64,000 nucleotides of DNA from Planotetraspora thailandica (GCF_016863335.1 NZ_BOOR01000010.1:186001-250000), one strand, 5' to 3'. Positions 55,629-64,000 are shown, numbered from the stretch's first letter. Numbers and translations are program-made. Notes: generated by a model from the sequence alone, not told the origin.

Positions 55629-55835
55629 TCAGATGTCGAACTCGCCGTCTTTCACGCCGCCGATGAACGCGTCCCATTCGACCGGGGTGAAAACAAGGAC
55701 GGGACCTTCCTGATTCTTGCTGTCACGGACGCCTACCTGGCCGCCGGGCAGGACGGCTATCTCGACGCACGCACAGTTGTTGGCGCTGCGGGTGCTCTTC
55801 CACCAGCCGACACCGGGCAGATCAGTTGAGTTCAT
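55629..55835 (-). CDS. DUF397 domain small protein
   Basis: The 68-aa protein has the DUF397 signatures GWWKSTRSANNCACVEIAVL, VGVRDSKN and FTPVEWDAFIGGVKDGEFD. These small proteins are partners of XRE regulators in actinomycetes and are thought to antagonise them. It follows its XRE regulator by 63 bp on the same strand. Confidence 0.93.
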   Translation of the reverse strand: MNSTDLPGVGWWKSTRSANNCACVEIAVLPGGQVGVRDSKNQEGPVLVFTPVEWDAFIGGVKDGEFDI

Positions 55836-55898
55836 GAATTCGGTCTCTCCCCTCGGAGGCGACCCCCGACGGGGATTTTCCGAGGCGGTTCAATATGG

Positions 55899-56756
55899 CT
55901 ATCGCCAGCGACTTAGATGTTTTTCCACGCACTTGCGGGAGACCTCGACGTCGAGCGCCTTGGTCTCCAGATAATCGAACGCGACCTCGTAGCGGTACAC
56001 GATGGTCTCGTCCTCCACCAGGCGTCCGCCGAGCAGTGCCTCCAGATAGACCACATCGTGGAAATCCGGAACCCTGAGATGGCTGAACGCACCGGTGTTG
56101 ATCGGGTGCTCCGCGTCCAGGGGGAGAACCCTCAACTGCACGTTGGGGAGCATCGAGACTTCCACCAGACGTTCGAGCTGCTCGCGCATCACCTCGTCGT
56201 CACCGAAGCGGCGAAGCAGCACCGACTCTTCCAGCACCGCCGAGACCGTGAACGGGCTCCGCGTCGCGAAGACGGCCTCCTGCCGGGCCATACGAACCTC
56301 GATCCGGCTCCGGACGCCACCCGGCGCTTCGAGAGTGCTCCGCTGCCCGCTCTCCATCATGGCTCGGACGTACGCCTCGGTCTGGAACAGGCCCGGCACC
56401 ACCTGGGGTTCCCAGTTGCGGGCACTCACAGCCTCCGCCTCCAGCCCCAGGAAGGTGATGTATTCCTTGGGCAAGGAGTCGCGATACTCCTCCCACCAGC
56501 CCTTTCGGGTGGCGTCCCGATGCAGGGCAAGCAGCTCGTGGCGCTGGCTGGAATCTACCACGTAGATCGACAGCAGGGCCTCGATGTCGCCTTCGCGCGG
56601 CGAGGTTCGCGCCGTCTCGATCCTGCTGACCTTCGCCGCCGACCACCCCAGGCGCGTCGCCACCTGATCACCGGTCAGGTCGGCACGCTCTCTCAGCCGG
56701 CGGAGCTCCTGGCCGAGTCTTCGCCGGCGAACCGTGGGACTGCCGTGGTCGGGCAC
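55899..56756 (-). CDS. XRE-family regulator with DUF5753 (Scr1/WhiJ-like)
   Basis: The 285-aa protein has an N-terminal helix-turn-helix (LRRLRERADLTGDQVATRLG, then WSAAKVSRIETARTSP) and a C-terminal DUF5753 domain (EAEAVSARNWEPQVVPGLFQTEAYVRAMM region; PINTGAFSHLRVP). The GTG start has AAGGAGGT 8 nt upstream. With DUF397 it makes the regulator/antagonist pair that is expanded in Streptomyces-like genomes. It is divergent from two small ORFs at 56958 and 57223. Confidence 0.92.
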   Translation of the reverse strand: MPDHGSPTVRRRRLGQELRRLRERADLTGDQVATRLGWSAAKVSRIETARTSPREGDIEALLSIYVVDSSQRHELLALHRDATRKGWWEEYRDSLPKEYITFLGLEAEAVSARNWEPQVVPGLFQTEAYVRAMMESGQRSTLEAPGGVRSRIEVRMARQEAVFATRSPFTVSAVLEESVLLRRFGDDEVMREQLERLVEVSMLPNVQLRVLPLDAEHPINTGAFSHLRVPDFHDVVYLEALLGGRLVEDETIVYRYEVAFDYLETKALDVEVSRKCVEKHLSRWR

Positions 56757-57222
56757 CCAGGCCGACCTCCTTGGTCACGCCGCGCGGGCACGCGTCTCCT
56801 TCGAGGCTACTTCGCGATCATAATGCAAATTGCACCGAGAGATGCACCGCACGTCGAGAAGATCCTTGCAAGTTTCTTTTCGCCAAGTATTGCAGGGTTA
56901 TCTCTCGTGGGTCACGATCGATACTGGAGAGATTCCCGGAATTTCGGGGAGGCGCCGATGATCACGCGGCGAAACGTCCGGCCGATCTCTTCGCGAATGA
57001 CATCCGTTTCCGGCGGCGGCTCGACCGTACTCGGATATGGCGACACGGGGGAGGCGTCCGACCACAGAGAATCACCGTCCGCCTAGCGACTGCGCGAAGT
57101 CGCCCGCATCATGAATGGCCCGGACGCGGGCCCAGTAAAAGCCGGGCCGAAAGGCTGCCACCTGCCGACCCGGCGAGCAAAAACGAGAACTCCACCTCGA
57201 AGCCACCCGAAAAGGAGTCTCC
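56757..57222. other. 466-bp region upstream of the XRE regulator
   Basis: It contains an AT-rich part (56815-56935, including ATAATGCAAATTGCA) that should hold promoters of the divergent regulator, and one small ORF with a strong ribosome site (listed separately at 56958). No larger gene or RNA is seen. Confidence 0.5.
56958..57086 (+). CDS. Possible 42-aa peptide with a strong ribosome site
   Basis: The ATG at 56958 is preceded by GGGGAGG 5 nt upstream, one of the best ribosome sites in the window. The 42-codon frame begins MITRRNVRPISSRMTSV and is Ser/Gly-rich with no membrane segment. I recognise no family. It is divergent from the XRE regulator, the usual place of a regulated target. Confidence 0.4.
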   Translation: MITRRNVRPISSRMTSVSGGGSTVLGYGDTGEASDHRESPSA

Positions 57223-57429
57223 ATGCACAACCACGGTATCAAGTGGTTATTAGTAATCAAGACCCACATGAACATGGCGGATCGAGCTCTCTGCGCCGAC
57301 CAGGACCGGTGGGCCTACCAGTTGCGATGGACGGTGAGCCGCACCGGCTTCGGCGCCCGCCATTACCGCGACCCCCGATTCGACCTCGTCCGCGAACTCG
57401 AGGAAGTCGGCCGCGCCTTCACCGCGTGA
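57223..57429 (+). CDS. Hypothetical 68-aa protein with a strong ribosome site
   Basis: AAAGGAG lies 5 nt before the ATG. The protein begins MHNHGIKWLLVIKTHMNMAD and has a C-terminal helix (FDLVRELEEVGRAF). It has two His residues at the start and a Trp/Arg-rich middle (DRWAYQLRWTVSRTGFGARH). I recognise no family. The upstream start codons in this frame and the downstream stop give a self-contained gene. It may be under the XRE/DUF397 system. Confidence 0.55.
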   Translation: MHNHGIKWLLVIKTHMNMADRALCADQDRWAYQLRWTVSRTGFGARHYRDPRFDLVRELEEVGRAFTA

Positions 57430-57566
57430 GGCCGGCCTTCACCGCGTGAGGCCGCACCGCACCCCGATCCAGCGCCGTGTCCCCGCGGACCACACCGGGA
57501 ACCGGAGGAAGAGGCGCCGGACGGCAATGAGCGCGCCCGGACGCACCGCGGGGGCGTCGGGGCGCG

Positions 57567-57604
57567 GGGAAGCCCTAGAACTTCGTTCGGTTCTGGGGCT
57601 TCCC
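57567..57604. terminator. 15-bp hairpin 57 nt before the molybdopterin oxidoreductase gene
   Basis: GGGAAGCCCTAGAAC pairs with GTTCTGGGGCTTCCC around TTCGTTCG; the single mismatch is a G-U pair in RNA. It may terminate upstream transcripts or act as a leader structure of the oxidoreductase gene. No U-tract follows. Confidence 0.6.
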
Positions 57605-57660
57605 TCACGCCGGAGGCACCGCAAGGATGGGTCCATCTCCCGGACCCAGGAGGCCGTGAC

Positions 57661-59829
57661 ATGAAGACCGCCTACCGGACCTGCCCGCTGTGCGAGGCCG
57701 TCTGCGGCCTCACGATCACCCTGGACGACGACGGGCACGTGACCGAGGTCCGCGGCGACGGCGACGATCCCTTCAGCAAGGGGTTCATCTGCCCCAAGGG
57801 CGCCTCCCTCGGCAGGCTCGACGAGGACCCCGACCGACTCCGGGCTCCCCTCGTCCGCACCGGCGACCGGTGGCGGGAGGTCTCCTGGCAGGAGGCCTTC
57901 GCGGCCGTCGAACAGGGGCTCTCGCGGGTCCCCGGGCCCGGCCGGGCCGTCTATCTCGGCAACCCCAACGCGCACACCATGGCCGGAGCCCTGTACGGCC
58001 CGGCGCTCGCCCGCGCGCTCGGCAGCAGAAACGTCTTCTCCGCCAGCACGGCCGACCAGATGCCCAAACACGTGTCGAGCGGGCTGATGTTCGGCGATCC
58101 GATGACGATCGCGGTGCCCGACCTCGACCGCACCGACTACCTGCTCATGCTGGGGGCCAACCCGCTGGAGTCGAACGGGTCCCTGTGCACCGCCCCCGAC
58201 TTCCCCGGCAGGCTCAAGGCGCTGCGCGCCCGCGGAGGCAGGCTCGTCGTGGTCGACCCCCGGCAAACGCGTACGGCCAAGCTGGCCGACGAGCACCTGT
58301 TCATCCGGCCAGGGACCGACGCCTACCTGCTCGCGGGCATCGCCCACACGCTCTTCGCCGACGGCCTCGTCACGGTGACCGCTCCCGTGGCCGGGCTGGA
58401 CGAGGTCGAGCGCGCGGTAGCCGACCTGTCGCCGCTCGCCTCCGCCGAGGTCTGCGGCGTGCCCGCCGACGTGATCGTACGGCTGGCACACGAGCTGGCC
58501 GCGGCTCCCACGGCCGCCGTCTACGCCCGCATCGGCACGTGCACGGCGGAGTTCGGCACGCTCGCCCAGTGGCTCGTCGACGTGATCAACACGATCACCG
58601 GCAACCTCGACCGCCCCGGTGGAGTGATGTTCCCCCGCCCCGCGACCGAGGGCCCGGCGCGGCGGAAGCCGTACAGGACCGGGCGGTGGCACAGCAGGGT
58701 GCGCGGGCTGCCGGAGGCGAACGGCGAGCTGCCCGTGGCGACGCTGGCCGACGAGATCGAGACACCGGGCGAGGGCCAGGTGAGAGCCTTGATCACGGTC
58801 GCGGGCAATCCGGTGCTCTCCGCACCGAACGGCCCGCGGCTCGGCCGGGCGCTGCGCGGGCTGGAGTTCATGGTCAGCGTCGATCCCTACCTGAACGAGA
58901 CCACCCGCCACGCCGACGTGATCCTGCCTCCACCGCGGGTGCTGGAGTCGGGGCACTACGACTTCGCGCTGCTGAATTTCGCCGTGCGGAACTACGCGCG
59001 CTACTCTCCGCCCGCACTGCCGCTGGACGGGCGGCCGTCGGAGGCGGAGATCCTCGCCCGCCTGGCCGTGATCGCCTCCGGTCAGGGCGCGGACGCCGAT
59101 CCCGCTCTGATCGACGAGCTGATCCTCGATGGGATGCTGCGCGCGGCCGTCGCCGACGAGGGAAGTCCTCTCCACGGGCGCGACCCGGCCGAGCTGCGCG
59201 CGAGCCTGGAGGGCACGAGCGGCGCGGAGGTCCGGCTGGACGCGATGGTGCGGCTCGGCCCCTACGGCGAGTGGAACGGCGGCGTCCTGTCGCTACCCGA
59301 GCTCCTCAGGCATCCGAACGGGCTCGACCTGGGCCCGCTGGAGCCGCGCCTGCCCGGTGTCCTGGCCACCGCCTCGGGGCTGGTGGAGCTCGCGCCGCCC
59401 ACGATCCTCGACGACCTCGTACGGCTGCGCGCCGGCCTGGGTCGCAGGGCGCCGGAGTTCGTGCTGATCGGCAGGCGGCACCTGCGCTCGAACAACAGCT
59501 GGCTGCACAACGTCGGCCCGCTGGTCGGCGGCACCAACCGCTGCACGCTGCAGATCAACCCGGCCGACGCCGCCCGGCTCGGCCTCGGTGACACGGCGGT
59601 GGTGCGATCGGCCGCGGGCGAACTCGCCGTACCCGTCGAGCCGACGGACTCGATCATGCCGGGCGTGGTGAGCCTGCCGCACGGCTGGGGTCACGACGGC
59701 GGTTTCCAGACCGTCGCGGGCCAGAACGCCGGGGTCAGCGTCAACACGCTCACCGACGAGACCGTGGTGGACCCGCTTTCGGGCAACGCCGTGTTCAACG
59801 GAGTGCCTGTGGCCATCACCGCAGGATGA
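57661..59829 (+). CDS. Molybdopterin-dependent oxidoreductase (DMSO-reductase superfamily)
   Basis: The 722-aa enzyme has an N-terminal 4Fe-4S motif CPLCEAVCGL (Cys8, Cys11, Cys15) completed by GFICPKG, then the molybdopterin domains (LMLGANPLESNG; DPRQTRTAKLADEHLFIRPG; NTITGNLDRPGG) and the C-terminal cofactor-binding barrel (RSNNSWLHNVGPLVGG; VSLPHGWGHDGG). It has no Tat signal, so it is cytoplasmic. It resembles the assimilatory nitrate reductase/formate dehydrogenase group, but the substrate is unknown. AGGAGG lies 7 nt before the ATG. Confidence 0.9.
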   Translation: MKTAYRTCPLCEAVCGLTITLDDDGHVTEVRGDGDDPFSKGFICPKGASLGRLDEDPDRLRAPLVRTGDRWREVSWQEAFAAVEQGLSRVPGPGRAVYLGNPNAHTMAGALYGPALARALGSRNVFSASTADQMPKHVSSGLMFGDPMTIAVPDLDRTDYLLMLGANPLESNGSLCTAPDFPGRLKALRARGGRLVVVDPRQTRTAKLADEHLFIRPGTDAYLLAGIAHTLFADGLVTVTAPVAGLDEVERAVADLSPLASAEVCGVPADVIVRLAHELAAAPTAAVYARIGTCTAEFGTLAQWLVDVINTITGNLDRPGGVMFPRPATEGPARRKPYRTGRWHSRVRGLPEANGELPVATLADEIETPGEGQVRALITVAGNPVLSAPNGPRLGRALRGLEFMVSVDPYLNETTRHADVILPPPRVLESGHYDFALLNFAVRNYARYSPPALPLDGRPSEAEILARLAVIASGQGADADPALIDELILDGMLRAAVADEGSPLHGRDPAELRASLEGTSGAEVRLDAMVRLGPYGEWNGGVLSLPELLRHPNGLDLGPLEPRLPGVLATASGLVELAPPTILDDLVRLRAGLGRRAPEFVLIGRRHLRSNNSWLHNVGPLVGGTNRCTLQINPADAARLGLGDTAVVRSAAGELAVPVEPTDSIMPGVVSLPHGWGHDGGFQTVAGQNAGVSVNTLTDETVVDPLSGNAVFNGVPVAITAG

Positions 59830-59899
59830 CCCGAGTTGTGAGGTCGGGCCAGGGGCGGGCAATCCCCGGAGAAGCGGGCGAGCGGTGATCACAGGGCGT

Positions 59900-59905
59900 T
59901 AGGCT
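59900..59905 (+). promoter_or_regulatory. -10 box of a probable leaderless HD-gene promoter
   Basis: TAGGCT ends 7 nt before the GTG at 59913. The same hexamer is seen at the menG and glutaredoxin genes. Confidence 0.55.
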
Positions 59906-59912
59906 TCCGACC

Positions 59913-60512
59913 GTGACAATCGCTCTCCATGAACGGCTGCAAGCTCAGATCACCTTCGCCATGGAGATCGACAAGCTCAAGCGCATCATCCGCCGGAACA
60001 CTCTGATCGACGGATCCCGCCGTGAGAACGACGCCGAGCACTCCTGGCACCTCGCCATGATGGCGATGACCATGGCCGAGCACGCTCCGGAGGGGACCGA
60101 TCTCGACAAGGTCGTCGCGATGCTGCTCGTGCACGACATCGTGGAGATCGATGCCGGCGACACCTACATCTACAACCGGGTGGCCGTGGAGGAGCAGGCG
60201 GCGCGCGAGCAGGCGGCCGCCGATCGGATCTTCGGAATGCTCCCCCCTGACCAGGCCAAACAGCTCAGGGCACTCTGGGACGAGTTCGAGGAGCGGGTGA
60301 CGCCCGAGGCGCGCTTCGCCAAGGCGCTCGACCGGCTCGCGCCCATCGTGGCCAACCACCACAACGAGGGCGGGTCGTGGGCGCTGAACAAGGTGACCGG
60401 GCGGCAGGTGATGGAGAAGGTCCGGATCATCGAGGAGGGCTCGCCCGCCCTGGGGGAATACGCGGCCCGGCTGGTGGCGACCTCGGTGGCACGCGGCCAC
60501 ATCGAACCCTGA
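59913..60512 (+). CDS. HD-domain hydrolase (YfbR/5-prime-deoxynucleotidase-like)
   Basis: The 199-aa protein has the HD metal site: the first His in RENDAEHSWHLAMMAMTMAE, the HD pair in VAMLLVHDIVEIDAGD and the last Asp in ALDRLAPIVANHHNEGG. The family hydrolyses nucleoside monophosphates. It begins at a GTG with a TAGGCT -10 box 7 nt upstream (leaderless). No clear functional link to its neighbours. Confidence 0.88.
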   Translation: MTIALHERLQAQITFAMEIDKLKRIIRRNTLIDGSRRENDAEHSWHLAMMAMTMAEHAPEGTDLDKVVAMLLVHDIVEIDAGDTYIYNRVAVEEQAAREQAAADRIFGMLPPDQAKQLRALWDEFEERVTPEARFAKALDRLAPIVANHHNEGGSWALNKVTGRQVMEKVRIIEEGSPALGEYAARLVATSVARGHIEP

Positions 60513-60572
60513 GCCTGCCCATGTTCACGCCCGTGACGGGCGGGTACGGGGTCGGTGTTAAGGGGGAGAAAG

Positions 60573-61484
60573 ATGGAGAAGACGACCAGGCCACGACGGA
60601 CGGGTCTGCTGCCTCGAATTGTCCCATCGCCGAACCTCCTCGAGGGGCTGGAGCGCACCACGACCCTCGACCGGCCCATCGCCGCGCTGGCCAAGGCGGT
60701 GCGCCGCAGGTTGGGGCCCAGCAGGCTGCGTGATGTGCTTCACGGCGTGCCTCTCGGCCATCCCCTGCATCCGGCGCTGGCGATGGTGAGCGCGGGATGC
60801 TGGATCGCGACAGCCGTACTCGACCTGACCCGGGCGGATCCGCGGGCGTCGCGCACCCTGGTCGCGGCCGGCCTCGGCACGGCGCTTCCCACGGCCACCG
60901 CGGGGCTCGCCGACTGGTCGGCGTTGCACCGGGAGCAGCAGCGGGTCGGCTTCGTGCACGCGATCATGAACCTCACGGCGACCGGTTGCTACGGCGGCTC
61001 GCTGCTCATGCGCCTGCGCGGGCGCGAACGGGCCGGGCGCGCCCTCGCCTTCGCCGGGCTGGGCGCGGTGTCCGCCGGGGCCTACCTGGGCGGCCACATG
61101 GCGTACCGCCAGGCCGCGGGGGCCAACCACGCCGAGTCGGTCAGCCACCTCGTCCCACTCGGCTGGCACGATCTGTGCGCGCTCAAGGACCTGCCCAACG
61201 GGCGCCCGGTGCGGCGGCGGCTCGGCTACATCGAACTGTTCGTTCTGCGCCTCGGCGACGGCGTGAGCGTCCTGGCGGACGGCTGCTCCCACCTGGCCGG
61301 GCCGCTTCATCAGGGCCGGGTCACCATCGAGAACGGCGAGCCCTGCATCGTGTGCCCCTGGCACAACAGCGTCTTCCGCATCGGAGACGGCTCGGTCGTG
61401 CACGGCCCGGCGACCTCGCGTCAGCCCGCCTTCCGGACCCGTTTACGGCACGACGGCGTCGTCCAGGTCAGGCCCGCCGACTGA
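60573..61484 (+). CDS. DUF2231 membrane domain fused to a Rieske [2Fe-2S] domain
   Basis: The 303-aa protein has four hydrophobic helices of the DUF2231 type (VPLGHPLHPALAMVSAGCWI; about residues 55-195) followed by a Rieske domain with cluster ligands in DGCSHLAGPLH and CIVCPWHNSVF (C-x-H and C-x2-H). It is likely a membrane-bound electron carrier. The start has GGGGGAG 4-5 nt upstream. It could serve the nearby molybdopterin oxidoreductase. Confidence 0.88.
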   Translation: MEKTTRPRRTGLLPRIVPSPNLLEGLERTTTLDRPIAALAKAVRRRLGPSRLRDVLHGVPLGHPLHPALAMVSAGCWIATAVLDLTRADPRASRTLVAAGLGTALPTATAGLADWSALHREQQRVGFVHAIMNLTATGCYGGSLLMRLRGRERAGRALAFAGLGAVSAGAYLGGHMAYRQAAGANHAESVSHLVPLGWHDLCALKDLPNGRPVRRRLGYIELFVLRLGDGVSVLADGCSHLAGPLHQGRVTIENGEPCIVCPWHNSVFRIGDGSVVHGPATSRQPAFRTRLRHDGVVQVRPAD

Positions 61485-61524
61485 ACCCCACCGGCTGGAC
61501 CCTGCCGACTGAGCCCGGGGGGCG

Positions 61525-61758
61525 TCAGACCTCGTCCGGTTTGGGACCGTCCGCCGGATGCTCCACCAAGGCGAGGATTCTCGCGGACATGAACCGCGCG
61601 GTGCGGACAGGCGTGCCCGTCCTGGTCACCTCGCTCACCTCGACGATGCCCCGGCCCGTGCTGATCTCGACGCGACGACCCGCCCGCGTCGCCGCTACCT
61701 CGTAGGTGCGCGGGGTGCCCCCCGCATCGATGACGATCTCCACCCGGTCGCCCTTCAT
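61525..61758 (-). CDS. Hypothetical 77-aa protein
   Basis: The small beta-rich protein begins MKGDRVEIVIDAGGTPRTYE and has an acidic tail (HPADGPKPDEV). I recognise no family. It lies 18 bp after the TSUP transporter gene on the same strand and may be co-transcribed. Confidence 0.6.
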   Translation of the reverse strand: MKGDRVEIVIDAGGTPRTYEVAATRAGRRVEISTGRGIVEVSEVTRTGTPVRTARFMSARILALVEHPADGPKPDEV

Positions 61759-61776
61759 AAGGGCATAGATACCCTT

Positions 61777-62523
61777 TTATGCCAGTAGTTTCACTATGGC
61801 GGCGACCCCAACGCAGACGATGAACACCCGCAGAACGACGGGCGGCAGTCTGCGCCCCACGCGGGCCCCGAAGAAGCCTCCGGCCGCAGAACCCACCGCC
61901 ACCATCACCACGACCAGCCAGTCGACGTGCGCCACCGCGATGAACAACACGGCGGCGGTCGAGTTGACCGCGAGGGAGAGCACGTTCTTGGCGGCGTTGA
62001 TGCGTTGCAGGTGGTCGTCGAGGAAGATCCCGAGCAGGCCGATCAGCACGATCCCCTGCGCGGCGCCGAAATAGCCCCCGTAGACGCCCGCCGCGAGCAC
62101 CCCGACCCACAACCACAACCCCCCGCTGGGGTGGCCCCGCCGCCCGGTCAGCCACCCGCCGAGCTTCGGCTGGAGGAGCACCAGGACGCAGGCGATCACG
62201 ATCAGCACGGTCACGATCACCTGGAACGCCTGCTCGGGAAGCCACAGGAGCAGCAGGCCGCCGGTCACCGAGCCGAGCACGGAGGCGCTGCCCAGCCGCA
62301 GCAGCCGATGGCGCTGGCCTTGCAGCTCGGCCCTGTAGCCCAGCGCACCGGTGACGCCTCCGGGCACCAGCCCGATGTTGTTGGAGACGTTGGCCACCAC
62401 GGGCGGAATGCCCACGGCCAGAAGCGTCGGAAAGGTGATCAACGACCCCGATCCCACCACCGCGTTGATCGCACCGGCTGCTATACCGGCCCCGAAAACG
62501 GCGGCGGCGTCCAACGGCGTCAA
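61777..62523 (-). CDS. TSUP-family transporter (TauE/SafE-like)
   Basis: The 248-aa protein has about eight transmembrane helices. The family signatures are GAGIAAGAINAVVGSGSLIT near the N-terminus and GGYFGAAQGI in the middle. TSUP proteins export sulfite, sulfoacetate or related small anions. No regulator or sulfur gene is adjacent, so the substrate is unknown. Confidence 0.88.
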   Translation of the reverse strand: MTPLDAAAVFGAGIAAGAINAVVGSGSLITFPTLLAVGIPPVVANVSNNIGLVPGGVTGALGYRAELQGQRHRLLRLGSASVLGSVTGGLLLLWLPEQAFQVIVTVLIVIACVLVLLQPKLGGWLTGRRGHPSGGLWLWVGVLAAGVYGGYFGAAQGIVLIGLLGIFLDDHLQRINAAKNVLSLAVNSTAAVLFIAVAHVDWLVVVMVAVGSAAGGFFGARVGRRLPPVVLRVFIVCVGVAAIVKLLA

Positions 62524-62594
62524 AAGCGCTACTCCCTCGTACGGCTAACGCCAGATGGTAGGCGGCGGGCCGTACGAGATCGCGAGCGCCCCCC

Positions 62595-63533
62595 TCAGCC
62601 GGTGGAACCGTTCTGGTCGGTGCGCGCCTGGTCCTTGGAAGGAGAGAAGAGCCCGCCGAGGTTCTCCAGGACCTTGTTCATCTCAGAGGGGACGATCCAC
62701 AGCTTGTTGGCGTCGCCCTTGGCGATCTCGGGGAGGGTCTGGAGGTACTGGTAGGCGAGTAACCGCTGGTCGGGTTTGCCCTCGTGAATGGCCTTGAAGA
62801 CCATCGCGATCGCATCGGCCTGGCCCTTGGCCCGCATCGCCTGCGCCTCGGCGTCCGCCTGGGCCCGCAGCACGACCGCCTCCGCGTCGCCTTTGGCCTT
62901 GAGCACCGCGGCCTCGCGCTGGCCCTGGGCGGTGAGGATGGCGGACTGCTTCTGGCCCTCGGCGGCGAGGATGGCGGCACGCTTGTCGCGGTCGGCCCGC
63001 ATCTGCTTCTCCATCGAGTCCTGGATGGAGGCGGGCGGGTCGATGGCCTTGAGCTCCACCCGGTTGACCCGGATGCCCCACTTGCCGGTGGCCTCGTCGA
63101 GCACGCCCCGCAGCTCGTTGTTGATCTCCTCGCGGGAGGTCAGCGTGCGCTCCAGGTCCATTCCGCCGACGACGTTGCGCAGGGTCGTCACGGTGAGCTG
63201 CTCGACGGCGACGATGAAGCTCGCGATCTCGTACGTGGCCGCCTTGGGGTCGGTCACCTGGAAGTAGATGACCGTGTCGATCGACACGACCAGGTTGTCG
63301 GAGGTGATTACCGGCTGCGGCGGGAACGTGACGACCTGTTCCCGCAGGTCGACCTCCACCTTGATCCGGTCGATGAAGGGGATCACGGCCGTGAGGCCCG
63401 CCTGGAGGGTGCGGTGGTAACGGCCGAAACGCTCGACGATGCACGCGGTCGCCTGGGGAACGATCCTGATCGCCCGGGCCAGCACGACTCCGATGAAGAC
63501 CACGAGGACGACGGCGAGGATGAGCTGGCCCAT
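62595..63533 (-). CDS. SPFH/Band 7 (stomatin/prohibitin-like) membrane protein
   Basis: The 312-aa protein has one N-terminal helix (LILAVVLVVFIGVVLARAI) and a Band 7 domain (VPQATACIVERFGRYHRTLQ; GIRVNRVELKAIDPPASIQD). A long Ala/Glu/Lys-rich coiled coil follows (AAEGQKQSAILTAQGQREAA...). Such proteins form large rings that organise membrane microdomains and protease complexes. NfeD, a usual partner, is not seen in the window. Confidence 0.93.
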   Translation of the reverse strand: MGQLILAVVLVVFIGVVLARAIRIVPQATACIVERFGRYHRTLQAGLTAVIPFIDRIKVEVDLREQVVTFPPQPVITSDNLVVSIDTVIYFQVTDPKAATYEIASFIVAVEQLTVTTLRNVVGGMDLERTLTSREEINNELRGVLDEATGKWGIRVNRVELKAIDPPASIQDSMEKQMRADRDKRAAILAAEGQKQSAILTAQGQREAAVLKAKGDAEAVVLRAQADAEAQAMRAKGQADAIAMVFKAIHEGKPDQRLLAYQYLQTLPEIAKGDANKLWIVPSEMNKVLENLGGLFSPSKDQARTDQNGSTG

Positions 63534-63608
63534 TCGGCACTCCAGTCTGTGAATCCCTGACTGGAGAATATGCGGTTTCCGCTTTACGTGCGCTTTAAGC
63601 GCGCATTG

Positions 63609-64000
63609 TCAGTACGGCCGGGCGTACCAGCGTCCGTCCATGCTCCGGTCGAGCGCCAGGGGAACCCCGAAGGTGCGCGACAGGTTGTCGGCGGTCATGA
63701 CGGACTCGATGGGGCCCTGGGCGACCGCGGACCCGTGGCGCAGCAGCATCGCGTGGGTGAATCCGGCGGGGATCTCCTCGACGTGGTGGGTGACCAGCAC
63801 CATCGAGGGGGCCTTGGAATCACGTGCCAGCCCGCCGAGCCGGCGTACCAGGTCTTCCCTGCCGGCCACGTCGAGCCCCGCGGCAGGCTCGTCGAGAAGC
63901 AGTAACTCGGGGTCGGGCATCAGGGCCCTGGCGATCTGCACACGCTTGCGCTCGCCCTCCGACAGGGTCGAGAAGCGCCGGCGGATCAGGTGGGCGCAGC
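63609..64000 (-). CDS. ABC transporter ATP-binding protein (N-terminus cut by window edge)
   Basis: The C-terminal 129 residues before the stop at 63609 are present. They contain the signature FSTLSEGERKRVQIARAL, Walker B LLLLDEPAAGLDVAG and the H-loop VLVTHHVEEIPAGF. The N-terminal part with Walker A lies beyond position 64000. The sequence resembles ATPases of the iron/molybdate class (two His in the H-loop). It is not adjacent to a permease gene in this window. Confidence 0.9.
   Translation of the reverse strand, partial: CAHLIRRRFSTLSEGERKRVQIARALMPDPELLLLDEPAAGLDVAGREDLVRRLGGLARDSKAPSMVLVTHHVEEIPAGFTHAMLLRHGSAVAQGPIESVMTADNLSRTFGVPLALDRSMDGRWYARPY

Overview
The window is high-GC DNA of a sporulating actinomycete, most likely from the order Streptosporangiales (Streptosporangium/Nonomuraea-like). 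The basis is the gene content: BldC, a BldN-type ECF sigma factor with an RsbN-like DUF5667 partner, HspR with HAIR operators, an XRE/DUF397 pair, a rex-hemA-hemC-hemD operon, and several TANNNT -10 boxes 6-7 nt before a start codon (leaderless mRNAs). No rRNA, tRNA, insertion sequence or prophage was recognised.

Layout. 1-3,040: the start of the nuo operon (nuoB, nuoA), a MenJ-like geranylgeranyl reductase and menG, with a perfect Rex operator upstream of the reductase. 3,140-6,780: a secreted beta-propeller protein, bldC, an orphan HExxH metallopeptidase with a small partner, and a small membrane protein. 7,255-11,890: cytochrome c maturation (ccsB, resB, ccdA, resA) and a phosphoglycerate-mutase-like gene. 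11,940-13,705: a likely insertion with a LysR regulator, a possible 41-aa peptide and a frameshifted Uma2 gene. 13,698-21,613: haem synthesis (hemL, hemB, hemD, hemC, hemA) and rex with its own operator. 21,691-28,590: glutaredoxin, a membrane-ABM fusion, bldN/rsbN-like, a HAD phosphatase, an acyltransferase, an epimerase, bS22 and an excisionase-type regulator. 28,901-34,314: a phosphatase, AcuC and a MacAB-like tripartite exporter. 34,789-41,339: a large glycosyltransferase, an MFS exporter, proC, a DrrAB-like ABC exporter and a lipoprotein. 41,918-48,757: the dnaK-grpE-dnaJ-hspR-clpB heat-shock operon with two HAIR sites. 48,855-64,000: a low-complexity secreted protein, a TPR protein, TetR, CapA, furA-katA, the XRE/DUF397 pair with small ORFs, a molybdopterin oxidoreductase, an HD hydrolase, a DUF2231-Rieske protein, a TSUP transporter, an SPFH protein and a partial ABC ATPase.

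How the genes connect. Redox control runs through the left half: Rex is encoded at the end of the haem cluster, has an operator in its own leader, and has a perfect operator before the menaquinone reductase/nuo genes. Haem, cytochrome c maturation and menaquinone genes therefore sit together as a respiratory neighbourhood, interleaved with developmental regulators.

The most unusual content is a family of intergenic arrays at 6,806-7,229, 34,343-34,500 and 41,354-41,826. They are built from a 53-bp unit with a 19-bp block (GTGATCATGCAGAAGTTCG) and a second block (GACCTGC) always 14 bp further on. In two of the arrays, left-arm units point right and right-arm units point left, placed as mirror images about one centre (7,044 and 41,591). 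This is not CRISPR, not coding and matches no element family I can name.
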